A stretch of 64,000 nucleotides of DNA from Paludibacteraceae bacterium (GTDB lineage: Bacteria; Bacteroidota; Bacteroidia; Bacteroidales; Paludibacteraceae), in contig JAGCLD010000007.1 in NCBI GenBank assembly GCA_017647145.1, forward strand, positions 1 to 64,000. The letters run 5' to 3'. Positions within the stretch are counted from its first letter, which is position 1, and the number at the start of each line of letters is the position of its first letter. The notes beneath the pieces are model-generated. The model searched no databases, was not told the DNA's origin, and worked only from the letters and a program-made list of their open reading frames with translations. The position numbers and the translations under genes are program-made. Of the stretch, positions 9,652 through 17,717 are shown one piece after another.

Positions 9652-11520
9652 ATGATAGTCTGCATTGCCGAAAAACCATCTGTTGCTAAGGAGATTGCCG
9701 ATTCTCTAAAAGCCTTTACCCGACGTAATGGCTACTACGAGGGAAACGGTTATCAGGTGACATGGACTTTCGGTCACTTGTGTGGACTACTTGAACCCCA
9801 TGAATATGAACAAGGATGGAAGCCTTGGACTCTCAGCAGTCTGCCTATGATACCCAAACGCTTTGGCATCAAAGTGATGGAAGAGGAAGGTATTCAACGA
9901 CAATTCCAGATCATCAAAGAACTGGTGAGCAAAGCAGATGAAGTAATCAACTGTGGTGACGCCGGACAAGAAGGTGAACTTATACAACGGTGGGTGTTGC
10001 AAAAAGCAGGATGCAAATGTCCTGTTAAACGTTTATGGGTATCTTCGTTAACAGCAGAAGCCATCAAAGAAGGATTTGCACAGCTCAAACCAGAAAACGC
10101 TTACCAAGCTCTCTATGAGGCCGGCTTAATGCGTGCTATTGGCGACTGGTTATTAGGCATGAATGCAACACGCGCCTATACGCTCAAGTATGCATCGGAA
10201 GGACAAATTCTCTCCATAGGACGTGTACAGACCCCCACACTTGCTTTGATTGTAAAAAGACAGCATGAGATAGACAACTTTGTTCCCGAACCGTATTGGG
10301 AACTAAAAACCGTCTATCGTGACACAACATTTTCTGCTACAAAGGGACGCTTCAATACAGAAGAAGAAGCACAAGCATACATTCAACAAATAACCGGCTC
10401 CTTATTCACCATCACCCAAGTTGATACCAAAAAAGGAACCGAAAGTGCGCCACGCTTGTTTGACCTGACTTCACTACAGGTGGAATGTAACAAGAAATAT
10501 GCATTCACTGCAGATGAAACCCTTAAAATCATTCAAGGGCTGTATGAGAAACGACTCACTACCTACCCACGTGTGGACACCACTTATTTGAGTGATGACA
10601 TTTATCCTAAAGCGCCACATACACTCAAGCAACTCAAACAACTCTATGGTGATCTCATCACTCCTTTGGAAGGCATTAAACTCCCTAAAAGCAAAAAAGT
10701 GTTTGACAACAAAAAAGTGACTGACCACCATGCTATCATACCCACCGGAGAAATACCCAAAGCACTCACTGAACAAGAACGAAAGGTGTATGACTTAGTG
10801 GCTTTACGCTTCATTGCTAATTTCTATCCAGAAGCGAAAATATCTACTACAACAGTCACCGGAGAAGCCGCACAAATACCTTTCAAGGTTAATGGGAAAC
10901 AGATATTATCACCCGGTTGGAAGGTAGTTTATGATGATAAGAACGAAGAAGAGAATAACAAAGAAGAGAAAACCCTTCCTTTGTTTACTGTTGGCGAGAG
11001 TGGAGAACACACACCTAGTATCAGTGCCAAACAAACCACACCCCCAAAGCCTTACACCGAAGCTACACTACTGCGAGCTATGGAAACAGCCGGTAAACTC
11101 ATAGACAATGAAGAGCTGAGGGAAGCACTCAAAGAGAACGGCATAGGTCGTCCTAGTACGCGAGCTGCTATTATTGAAACGCTATTCAAGCGCAACTACA
11201 TCCGCAAAGAACGTAAGAACCTACACCCTACTCCAACCGGCATAGAGCTCATCAACACCATACACACCGCTTTATTAAAGTCGGCAGAACTCACCGGTAT
11301 ATGGGAGAAGAAACTTCGCGACATAGAACGCGGTAATTACGTAGCGATTGACTTTTTGAACGAGCTCAAGCAGATGGTGAGTGAGATTACTCTTCAAGTA
11401 AAGTCCGATATCTCCGGTGCACGTTGTCCACAGTGCAAACAAGGAAAGATTATTCGTGGTAATAAGAGTTACGGTTGCTCACGCTGGAAAGAAGGTTGCA
11501 CCTACCGAGCACCCTTCTAA
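9652..11520 (+). CDS. topB: Type IA DNA topoisomerase III
   Basis: The 622-aa enzyme starts with a TOPRIM domain (IAEKPSVAKEIA; the acidic cluster lies near INCGDAGQEGELIQRW, residues 99-114). It continues with the type IA core, including the catalytic tyrosine in LTTYPRVDTTYLSDD (Tyr near 305) and the GIGRPSTRAAIIETL motif. It ends in a zinc-ribbon-like CPQC...C...C segment from about residue 592. Topoisomerase III relaxes negative supercoils and decatenates replication or recombination intermediates. It lies 15 bp after the comF-like gene and is probably the last gene of that operon. Length and motifs fit TopB rather than TopA, which carries more C-terminal zinc repeats. Confidence 0.95.
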   Translation: MIVCIAEKPSVAKEIADSLKAFTRRNGYYEGNGYQVTWTFGHLCGLLEPHEYEQGWKPWTLSSLPMIPKRFGIKVMEEEGIQRQFQIIKELVSKADEVINCGDAGQEGELIQRWVLQKAGCKCPVKRLWVSSLTAEAIKEGFAQLKPENAYQALYEAGLMRAIGDWLLGMNATRAYTLKYASEGQILSIGRVQTPTLALIVKRQHEIDNFVPEPYWELKTVYRDTTFSATKGRFNTEEEAQAYIQQITGSLFTITQVDTKKGTESAPRLFDLTSLQVECNKKYAFTADETLKIIQGLYEKRLTTYPRVDTTYLSDDIYPKAPHTLKQLKQLYGDLITPLEGIKLPKSKKVFDNKKVTDHHAIIPTGEIPKALTEQERKVYDLVALRFIANFYPEAKISTTTVTGEAAQIPFKVNGKQILSPGWKVVYDDKNEEENNKEEKTLPLFTVGESGEHTPSISAKQTTPPKPYTEATLLRAMETAGKLIDNEELREALKENGIGRPSTRAAIIETLFKRNYIRKERKNLHPTPTGIELINTIHTALLKSAELTGIWEKKLRDIERGNYVAIDFLNELKQMVSEITLQVKSDISGARCPQCKQGKIIRGNKSYGCSRWKEGCTYRAPF

Positions 11521-11667
11521 CACTATCTACCCACAACAAACAGCATAAACTATTGTATGTTTATTTGCATCCTGCATTTCTCTCATGCAAAAAGACTTTT
11601 ATTGCCATCACCGGTCAAGGAAACAGTGTCTTTATGCAACTCAGAAAAATAGGCAAACACAACCCTT

Positions 11668-11733
11668 TTCCTATCTAGTTCCTATCTAGTTCCTATCTAG
11701 TTCCTACCTAGTTCCTATCTGTTTTGTATCTGT
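11668..11733. repeat. 11-bp tandem array A (TTCCTATCTAG, six units)
   Basis: Three perfect TTCCTATCTAG units (11668-11700) are followed in phase by TTCCTACCTAG, TTCCTATCTGT and the degenerate TTTGTATCTGT, ending at 11733. Decay increases toward the right-hand end. The array is intergenic, downstream of topB. Confidence 0.9.
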
Positions 11734-11825
11734 TTGCAATGATATTGTAATGAATATGAGGGGTATAGTGTAAGAATGTGCGGAGTGTAGGAAAAAATAA
11801 TGCTGGTGTCCGATAAACAAACTCA

Positions 11826-11869
11826 TTCCTATCTAATGGTAACGGTATGGTAACGGTGTGGTAACGGAG
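11826..11869. repeat. 11-bp composite array B (one TTCCTATCTAA plus three TGGTAACGGNN units)
   Basis: One TTCCTATCTAA unit (11826-11836) resembles array A. It is followed without a gap and in the same 11-bp phase by TGGTAACGGTA, TGGTAACGGTG and TGGTAACGGAG. The same two-part plan occurs at 52365-52419 with different bases. Confidence 0.85.
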
Positions 11870-11919
11870 GCACTCTGGTTTTATTGCCAACACCAATAAA
11901 AGATGTATTATATACCAAT

Positions 11920-11950
11920 AGGGCTACCCGCAAATGCATGAGGTAGCCCT
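11920..11950 (+). terminator. Hairpin with short T-run
   Basis: AGGGCTACC (11920-11928) pairs with GGTAGCCCT (11942-11950) around a 13-nt loop, and GTTTTA follows. In plus orientation it could end transcripts reading out of topB through the arrays. Confidence 0.6.
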
Positions 11951-12041
11951 GTTTTATGGTATTTAAATACAATCAAAAAAACACATATCACCATACATTA
12001 TCCTCTAACGATAGATGAATGTTCTTTAGGCGGATATATTA

Positions 12042-14939
12042 TTACTTTGGACATACATAAGGCACTACTTGTATGGTGTACGTAAATGGCGTAAGTGGTG
12101 CGAAAAATATATCATCTAACGTAAAATCATTACCTTGACTTTCCGTTAATATATCTTGAATTGTAAACAAAGCCTCTGTATTATCACCCGAATTCCACAC
12201 AGTATAAAATCTTTCCCAATCGCATCTCAGTTGTGGCATGAAAGTTTCTCCCACTTGTGCGCCATTTATACAAAACCTTAATTGTGCAAACGTTTTTAAA
12301 CCGACTGCTAAATAACTCCAGTTGCTTGCCCAAGTAGATAAGGCATATTCTGTATTGGGTGTCAATTGGGTGATTCTATAACGATAAGCCACAACTCCAT
12401 CCTGTGTATTCCCATTTACAGCCAACATTTTGCCCATTCTGTTTTGAAAAGTGTGGTCCATTGCACAATCAGAATCTCCATGTACATACCCAATATCCCG
12501 CGTCACCGTGAATGTTCCTTCGGGACCTAAATTGTCAGGTTCGTCACGAACGAACTGATAATCGCTTTCAAAGAATGTTGCCCCTTGTTCAAAATCCCCA
12601 TTTATGATTAAGTTCTCTCCCATCATGTTCCCTCTAAATTGATAGATCTTCTCTGTTTCTTCTACTTGTGTTGTTGCAAACACTTCATTGGTAGGCAACT
12701 CTACCCATTGTTCATTTTCCCAAACATACCATTGTCCATTCACGACTTTATCTGCAGGTTCTGGTGAGAGGGTTATAGTTGTCCCAATGCAGTCTCCCAC
12801 CACGCCTTTTTGTGCCACATTTACATTTGGGGGAACAAAGAAAAACAATTCTCTACTATCATGATAGCCCGCATATGTAATACTATCCATTTGCTCTAAT
12901 GGAATGCCAAATATAGGAGTGCTTTCTTTATAACTGATTAGTGCCGGTGTAATCATCCCATCCTTGTTGGGTAGGGCGGGAAGTAGGATGTCAAGAGTGT
13001 CCATCTCGATAATTTCTCCCCCTACTAATGAGTCCATTTGCTCTGGAGTTATATCAATATAGAGCAATCCATTATACCAAAAATTAGCATTTACTTTTTC
13101 TTCTTCCACAGGAGGGAAGATGGGTGTTGTATCTTGCCTTTGCTCTGATTTACACTGCGCATTTTTAAACCATAATGGTATTGAGCGATAAGCAGAGCCT
13201 TTTTTTGCCTTCACAATCACCTCATAACTACCATGAACAAAAAGCGAATCTGCTTGAATAAATGCATACGTTGTGTCATTTATAACAGGATTGCTAATCT
13301 CCCAACTCAGTCCATCTGTTTGCCCAAGTTTTGCCCAACAATGTTGGATGTTACGCGTATAATCATACGGCAACTCGCCTGTTGGGTCATAGTGATATTC
13401 TTCCAGATATACAGGAGTGGCTGCTACATATGCTTCATCTGTTTCTGCCAGCAAGGCAGGACGGGGATACAAACTGTCTGTATAAACCCATTGATCTTTC
13501 AATGCCCATTGTAGTTTAGTTCCTAACATTTCTTTGGTGAAATGGCGGTAAGAAGTGGTGGGGTTAATCCAGCACATCTGTTTGTCAAAATGCGCGTTAC
13601 CCATCGTTTCTTTATTAACTTTGCTTAAAGAAGAATTAGCAAAATTTGTGTTCACGCAACGTAATACGGTCGCATTATTATAACCGCATATACCTTGTGT
13701 GGCTCGATACTCACACAAGCCCCCGTTTAAGCAATCTGTAATAGTTGCCATGTTATATCCACAAATACCACCTGTCCATCCATAGGCACTGATAGTTCCC
13801 ACATTACAACATTGCGTTACAGTGCCTTGATTTAAACCTACAATGCCACCACAATAGCCCGTACTATAAGAACTGGCCAAGCTATATTCACATTTGATGT
13901 CGGTCATATTTGAACAAGCAGTAATAGTTCCCATGCTGCCACTACTGGTGCTAAAGGTTCCACATATCCCAGCAAAAGCTCCTGTATTATCACGATCTTC
14001 ATATTCCGATGGTAACAATATAATGTTGCCATAGTTGCAACAATATTCTATCATGGTAACATTTGATACACCATATGTCATAAAATACTCTCCAACAATT
14101 CCACCATATTTATAAAATCCGGATATCGTTCCATGATTATCACAATGAGAGAATTGAATATAGCCTTGATTGTTATATCCACTCACACTTCCACAAATAC
14201 CACCTAATGCATCACCACCTAAGTTATGAATGTATGTAGGGCGCTCTTTGTTGGTTGACACATTATTACCATTCACACAATGACTAATAGTTGCATGTGC
14301 ACCAATGTATAAGTTGTCATCAATGTACTCTGAATAACGTACATGATAATAAGCTCTAGCACAACCTATGATACCCCCCACTCCAGCGTAACCTGATATT
14401 TTACCATTATCAGTGGTAATGTGAGATACATTACTATTATATCCCAGGTGTCCACACAAGGTTCCAACTCGCTTACCTGTGCTTACTATGTCTGCATTCA
14501 CAAGACGAATGTTACGAAACGTACTATTGATCACTGCACCAAACAGCCCTACATTACAAGAATCAGTGCGGATATATAAATTAGATATCGTATGGCCTTT
14601 GCCATCAAAAACACCTTGAAAATATCTCCATCCATAGATAGGACGATCATCTTCATAAGTAGAAGGACCTAAGCCTATAGGGGTCCAACTGAGGGTATCT
14701 CCCTCCCGTACACATAGTAAGTCAATATCTGCTGTCAGTACATAGTGTAAGACGTTTTCACCATTCTCTCCATCGTTGGTATGTTGTGCCAATAAGGCTA
14801 ATTGTTCAGCTGTTGCTATTTCAAATGGATGCTCTGCCGAGCCATCGCCGCCGGCATAGGATTTGGCCACAGTTCCGTCCCATGCAAACAAAGGAAACAT
14901 CAACTGCACTAATAGAATGATTATAGTTATTCTTTTCAT
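12042..14939 (-). CDS. Secreted GLUG-motif repeat protein with C-terminal carbohydrate-binding-like domain
   Basis: The 965-aa product has a signal peptide (MKRITIIILLVQLMFPLFA) followed by GDGSAEHPFEIATAEQL, a common start for GLUG-repeat surface proteins. Residues about 30-470 form a repetitive beta-rich region with GLUG-like units such as GGIVGLNQGTVTQCCNVG and GGICGYN. Residues about 640-780 are a spacer with PPV-type and beta-rich stretches. The last 170 residues (INGDFEQG...WASNWSYLAVG...FTLDDIFFAP) resemble a jelly-roll carbohydrate-binding module. It is probably an extracellular adhesin or glycan-binding protein. I see no clear T9SS sorting domain at its C-terminus. Its start overlaps the preceding gene by 4 bp, making it the last gene of a three-gene operon. 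Confidence 0.75.
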   Translation of the reverse strand: MKRITIIILLVQLMFPLFAWDGTVAKSYAGGDGSAEHPFEIATAEQLALLAQHTNDGENGENVLHYVLTADIDLLCVREGDTLSWTPIGLGPSTYEDDRPIYGWRYFQGVFDGKGHTISNLYIRTDSCNVGLFGAVINSTFRNIRLVNADIVSTGKRVGTLCGHLGYNSNVSHITTDNGKISGYAGVGGIIGCARAYYHVRYSEYIDDNLYIGAHATISHCVNGNNVSTNKERPTYIHNLGGDALGGICGSVSGYNNQGYIQFSHCDNHGTISGFYKYGGIVGEYFMTYGVSNVTMIEYCCNYGNIILLPSEYEDRDNTGAFAGICGTFSTSSGSMGTITACSNMTDIKCEYSLASSYSTGYCGGIVGLNQGTVTQCCNVGTISAYGWTGGICGYNMATITDCLNGGLCEYRATQGICGYNNATVLRCVNTNFANSSLSKVNKETMGNAHFDKQMCWINPTTSYRHFTKEMLGTKLQWALKDQWVYTDSLYPRPALLAETDEAYVAATPVYLEEYHYDPTGELPYDYTRNIQHCWAKLGQTDGLSWEISNPVINDTTYAFIQADSLFVHGSYEVIVKAKKGSAYRSIPLWFKNAQCKSEQRQDTTPIFPPVEEEKVNANFWYNGLLYIDITPEQMDSLVGGEIIEMDTLDILLPALPNKDGMITPALISYKESTPIFGIPLEQMDSITYAGYHDSRELFFFVPPNVNVAQKGVVGDCIGTTITLSPEPADKVVNGQWYVWENEQWVELPTNEVFATTQVEETEKIYQFRGNMMGENLIINGDFEQGATFFESDYQFVRDEPDNLGPEGTFTVTRDIGYVHGDSDCAMDHTFQNRMGKMLAVNGNTQDGVVAYRYRITQLTPNTEYALSTWASNWSYLAVGLKTFAQLRFCINGAQVGETFMPQLRCDWERFYTVWNSGDNTEALFTIQDILTESQGNDFTLDDIFFAPLTPFTYTIQVVPYVCPK

Positions 14940-15277
14940 TGTTGTAAATCAATCTGATTGGACAAAAACAAAGGAACTATTTGGTAGGGTTGCGTATTTT
15001 CTACTGGTTCACGAAAAATTATACTGTCATTTACCACAGAAATAATCTGAGTTCGAATGGCATGTATCTCGTGAGAATCATGTTGGATTAATACTTGACG
15101 TGGAATGAGAATACGCACTTTTTGACCAGTGCACGGCTCATAGCGCACACTATCAACATTAAGCGTGGTCGTTCCATATTGCAAACGTCCTTCTTTCCAT
15201 ACATATTGATTAGTTTCTGCTTTACTCATACACAAGCAAATACAGATATAAAATATGAAAAAGACTATTCTTTTCAT
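14936..15277 (-). CDS. Small secreted protein of unknown function
   Basis: The 113-aa product has a signal peptide (MKRIVFFIFYICICLCMSKA) and a short, mostly polar, beta-prone mature part. I recognise no domain. It sits between the T9SS-sorted protein (5 bp upstream) and the GLUG protein (4-bp overlap), so the three are almost certainly co-transcribed and translationally coupled. A role as accessory or partner of the GLUG protein is inference from position only. Spacing and signal peptide make it a real gene. Confidence 0.6.
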   Translation of the reverse strand: MKRIVFFIFYICICLCMSKAETNQYVWKEGRLQYGTTTLNVDSVRYEPCTGQKVRILIPRQVLIQHDSHEIHAIRTQIISVVNDSIIFREPVENTQPYQIVPLFLSNQIDLQQ

Positions 15278-15282
15278 GGCAT

Positions 15283-15756
15283 TTACGATTTTATAAATTT
15301 AACAACTTTATTTTCCGCTTGTAATATATAAACTCCAAGAGGAAGATTGCCTACATAAATCCGTTTACTCGTCAATGATGGTTGTTGCAAAACCACACGC
15401 CCTGATATATCAAACACAAAAACAGAACCTTTAACCTCATCTTCAAAAACTATCGTACTTTCCATCACGTCATAGTAAACATTCAGTGGATTCTCCGGTG
15501 CATCAATCGCATTATATTCCGGTTGATGCATAATTTGATATATAAACGTAGTGCTTGTTAGAGGATAAGAGTATTCTTCTCCGGAATGCATAACGATCAC
15601 CCATGAAGCATCATTTTTTTTAATGTGATGGATATTGTGCAAAAAGTAACAATGACCTGCTTTTTCTGAAGGGTGAATCACTAAAGCATCTTGCGCATAA
15701 AAAGCAAGGGAAAATGTCAATAGGAAAATGGTGATTATTAATTGTCTCATATGCAT
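15283..15756 (-). CDS. Small secreted protein with T9SS type A sorting domain
   Basis: The 157-aa product has a signal peptide (MRQLIITIFLLTFSLAFYAQ) and ends in a canonical T9SS type A C-terminal domain: VFVFDISGRVVLQ near residues 111-123, then YVGNLPLGVYILQAENKVVKFIKS. That domain directs export through the type IX system and surface anchoring or release. The roughly 65-residue part between is unassigned. The Met two residues downstream (MRQL) is an equally good start. It is the first gene of the operon, about 110 bp downstream of a perfect promoter at 15866-15897. Confidence 0.75.
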   Translation of the reverse strand: MHMRQLIITIFLLTFSLAFYAQDALVIHPSEKAGHCYFLHNIHHIKKNDASWVIVMHSGEEYSYPLTSTTFIYQIMHQPEYNAIDAPENPLNVYYDVMESTIVFEDEVKGSVFVFDISGRVVLQQPSLTSKRIYVGNLPLGVYILQAENKVVKFIKS

Positions 15757-15865
15757 TTATAATTTAGCCCACCATGTTGTAATAAATAAAAACCATACAC
15801 ACAAAAACGCTTAAGGATGACATGATTTATTCAGAAACGTAATAGTGCTTATGTGTGTGCGTTTG

Positions 15866-15897
15866 CAAATATAGAGTTTTCGAAACAGTTACTCAAA
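15866..15897 (-). promoter_or_regulatory. Promoter of the GLUG operon
   Basis: On the minus strand, TTTG (complement of 15894-15897) is 20 bp upstream of TATATTTG (complement of 15866-15873). Spacing and both boxes fit the Bacteroidota consensus; the leader to the first gene is about 100 nt. Confidence 0.7.
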
Positions 15898-16011
15898 CAC
15901 ACCGCTAACTTTTAGTATAATTTAACATCGCATTTTCCTAAACACCTGATACTTATTTACATATTAAACACTTAGAGGAGTAGAACATCTAATATGCCTG
16001 TGTCAAGTAAT

Positions 16012-16058
16012 AAAAAAGTTATCTCAACCGCATTCGGCGATTGAGATAACTTTTTTTT
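16012..16058. terminator. Bidirectional intrinsic terminator-like hairpin
   Basis: GTTATCTCAA (16018-16027) pairs perfectly with TTGAGATAAC (16041-16050) around a 13-nt loop, with an A-run on the left and eight Ts on the right. It is well formed for both directions although no gene ends close by on the plus strand. Confidence 0.7.
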
Positions 16059-16235
16059 ATTCCAAGCCCTGCATTTGATATTGCTTTGGCTGTCCGGATA
16101 ATGGTTGATGTGGGATTATGGCGTTTTTCTTCACATTATGCCGCGCTGCGGTTACCTTCCTCCGGTGGCAAGGCACCTTTGGGCTCTGGCGTGTCTGGGA
16201 CGTTATATATATGTAGACATACCCCCTCCGTTCCG

Positions 16236-16366
16236 CTCCGTGTACACTACGCTACACTCGTCCCCCTTGAAGCGGGGACAGTGCGTTTTGATTACCTTTG
16301 TATGAACAAATTACATCTATTTATATGATAAATAAATTCTACGTGTACCTCGCTACGCCCCCTTTT
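16236..16366. repeat. Two degenerate copies of a CTACGTGTAC...CTACGCCCCCTT-type repeat
   Basis: 16236-16269 and 16339-16366 share the order CTCCGTGTAC/CTACGTGTAC, then GCTACG-like bases, then a run of Cs and TT. Between them lie a short inverted repeat (GTCCCC 16260-16265 with GGGGAC 16274-16279) and a promoter-like TACCTTTG at 16293-16300, followed by an 8-codon frame at 16302-16328. This looks like a remnant of an interspersed element; identity is unknown. Confidence 0.4.
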
Positions 16367-16410
16367 AATTGAAAAATTCGCTGCCAATCTAAGGATGTAA
16401 AAGATAAAAA

Positions 16411-16439
16411 AAGAAGGATAGTGTAATACTATCCTTCTT
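16411..16439 (-). terminator. Intrinsic terminator of rpsT
   Basis: AAGAAGGATAGT (16411-16422) pairs with ACTATCCTTCTT (16428-16439) around a 5-nt loop. On the minus strand the stem is followed by a T-rich run (complement of 16401-16412), just past the rpsT stop. Confidence 0.85.
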
Positions 16440-16459
16440 TGTATATCCTATTCAAGCAA

Positions 16460-16714
16460 TTAAGCCAACTTATTTAAGTGTTGAGCCAATTTAGATTTCA
16501 AATTGCTTGCTTTATTCTTGTGAATGATGTTGCGCTTTGCCAATTTATCAAGCATTGCACTTACTTTAGGCAACATTTCAGCTGCTACAGCTTTGTCTGT
16601 TGTTGCACGCAATTTACGAACAGCATTTCTTGCTGTCTTTGCATAATAACGATTATGCAATCTGCGTTTTTCAGTCTGACGAATTCTTTTTATTGATGAT
16701 TTATGATTTGCCAT
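16460..16714 (-). CDS. rpsT: 30S ribosomal protein S20
   Basis: The 84-aa basic protein begins [18 protein letters not shown], the standard bS20 N-terminus, and has the family's length and Lys/Arg/Ala-rich helical composition ([17 protein letters not shown] near the end). It binds 16S rRNA early in 30S assembly. It lies 33 bp downstream of tRNA-Glu on the same strand, with no other promoter between, so the two probably share a transcript from 16864-16894. A terminator follows directly. Confidence 0.96.
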   Translation of the reverse strand: MANHKSSIKRIRQTEKRRLHNRYYAKTARNAVRKLRATTDKAVAAEMLPKVSAMLDKLAKRNIIHKNKASNLKSKLAQHLNKLA

Positions 16715-16747
16715 CTCTTTTTTTATTCAAAAACTTTTAATACTTAG

Positions 16748-16819
16748 TAGCCCATAGCGGAATCGAACCGCTCTTTCAAGAATGAAAATCTTGCGTCCTA
16801 ACCGATAGACGAATGGGCC
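16748..16819 (-). tRNA. tRNA-Glu (anticodon TTC)
   Basis: The minus strand folds as a cloverleaf: acceptor GGCCCAT with ATGGGCT (G-U at the end pair), anticodon stem CAAGA/TCTTG with loop TTTTCAT giving anticodon TTC, and T-arm GCGGTTCGATTCCGC. No CCA is encoded. It lies just upstream of rpsT. Confidence 0.95.
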
Positions 16820-16863
16820 ATTGCTTTCAAGAGAAACACATTGGTGTTATCCGAATGCGGGTG

Positions 16864-16894
16864 CAAAGATAGGACGTTTTTTTGAACTAGCAAA
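16864..16894 (-). promoter_or_regulatory. Promoter of tRNA-Glu-rpsT
   Basis: On the minus strand, TTTG (complement of 16891-16894) is 19 bp upstream of TATCTTTG (complement of 16864-16871). The tRNA 5' end is about 45 bp downstream. Confidence 0.75.
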
Positions 16895-16954
16895 ATATTT
16901 CCAACTTTTTTTTCTATTTTTTTGATATTTATTTTACCACACTCAAGAAAGACC

Positions 16955-16985
16955 TTGCTTATCTGCTTGATTTCTTGTACTTTTG
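16955..16985 (+). promoter_or_regulatory. Promoter of recO
   Basis: TTG at 16955-16957 and TACTTTTG at 16978-16985 are spaced by 20 bp. The recO ATG is at 17008, leaving a very short leader. Confidence 0.7.
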
Positions 16986-17007
16986 CACTAAATAAAAAAA
17001 CATCATC

Positions 17008-17709
17008 ATGTTCCAATCCGGCAGAGCTATTGTACTACACACCACCCATCACACGGACAAAACTACCCTTATTCATATATATAGCCGTGAGTTGGGACGC
17101 ATTTGCACTGCTGTGAGTGGACTTCATGGTAAGAGATCCAATACCAAGAGTGCACTTTTTACCCCTTTAGCCTTGCTTCAAGTTACTCTTCAGATAAAGA
17201 ATAGTCATATACGAATTCAGGAAGCTACCGTCGCCTCCCCCAATTCGTCTATTGCTACACATCACGGCAAACGCACGATAGCTTTTTTTATTGCCGAGTT
17301 TCTCACCCACTGTTTGCAAGAGCAAGATGCGGACGAAGAATTGTTTGATTATTTATGTCACATGATACAATTATTGGAAGAACAAACATTTCAGCCCGAC
17401 TTTCATTTACACCTCATGATGCATCTCACCCATCACTTGGGTTTCTTTCCTAATATAGATGGTGACGGAGATTTCTTTGACTTGATTAACGGCATACGGC
17501 GCACCTTACGCCCCAATCACCCGAATTATCTCTCTCCATCAGCAGCCAGTGCATTTTTCACACTGTGCCAATCTTCCGGAGGACATCTTAATCTTACACG
17601 TACAGAACGACAAGAGTTGTTGAACAACCTGCTACATTATTACCAACTTCACCTTCCCTATTTCGGGAAGTTAAAATCTGTGAGCATACTGCAAGAACTA
17701 TTTGATTAA
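17008..17709 (+). CDS. recO: DNA repair protein RecO
   Basis: The 233-aa product has the RecO layout. An N-terminal OB fold begins with ARAIVLHTTHHTDKT-like residues (GRAIVLHTTHHTDKTTLIHI), followed by an alpha-helical C-terminal domain containing HLHLMMHLTHHLGFFPN, a segment typical of Bacteroidota RecO. RecO works with RecR to load RecA onto SSB-coated gaps. The cysteine zinc site of some RecO proteins is not present. The start at 17008 is the first ATG after a good promoter. The stop is only 8 bp from the convergent phosphatase gene. Confidence 0.9.
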   Translation: MFQSGRAIVLHTTHHTDKTTLIHIYSRELGRICTAVSGLHGKRSNTKSALFTPLALLQVTLQIKNSHIRIQEATVASPNSSIATHHGKRTIAFFIAEFLTHCLQEQDADEELFDYLCHMIQLLEEQTFQPDFHLHLMMHLTHHLGFFPNIDGDGDFFDLINGIRRTLRPNHPNYLSPSAASAFFTLCQSSGGHLNLTRTERQELLNNLLHYYQLHLPYFGKLKSVSILQELFD

Positions 17710-17717
17710 GCCAGGTC

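Larger units (their letters stand above)
11521..12041. other. Convergent intergenic region with two 11-bp arrays and a hairpin
   Basis: This 521-bp gap separates topB (plus) from the GLUG-protein gene (minus), so both genes end here. It contains two separate 11-bp-period arrays (11668-11733 and 11826-11869) and a hairpin at 11920-11950. No convincing gene is visible; short open frames cross the arrays without domain content. Confidence 0.75.
15757..16459. other. Intergenic region with promoter, two hairpins and degenerate GC-richer repeats
   Basis: This 703-bp gap lies between the GLUG operon and rpsT, both on the minus strand. It holds the GLUG-operon promoter, a bidirectional hairpin (16012-16058), a stretch at about 16080-16370 whose base composition is richer in GC than its surroundings and which carries two degenerate repeat copies (16236-16269 and 16339-16366), and the rpsT terminator. 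Open frames across 16086-16328 have no recognisable domain and read like translated repeat sequence, so I do not call a gene. Confidence 0.65.

Noticed and set aside
16086..16328. An 80-codon frame in the rpsT-GLUG gap
   Set aside because: The translation is low in structure and follows degenerate repeat DNA; no start signal or domain.
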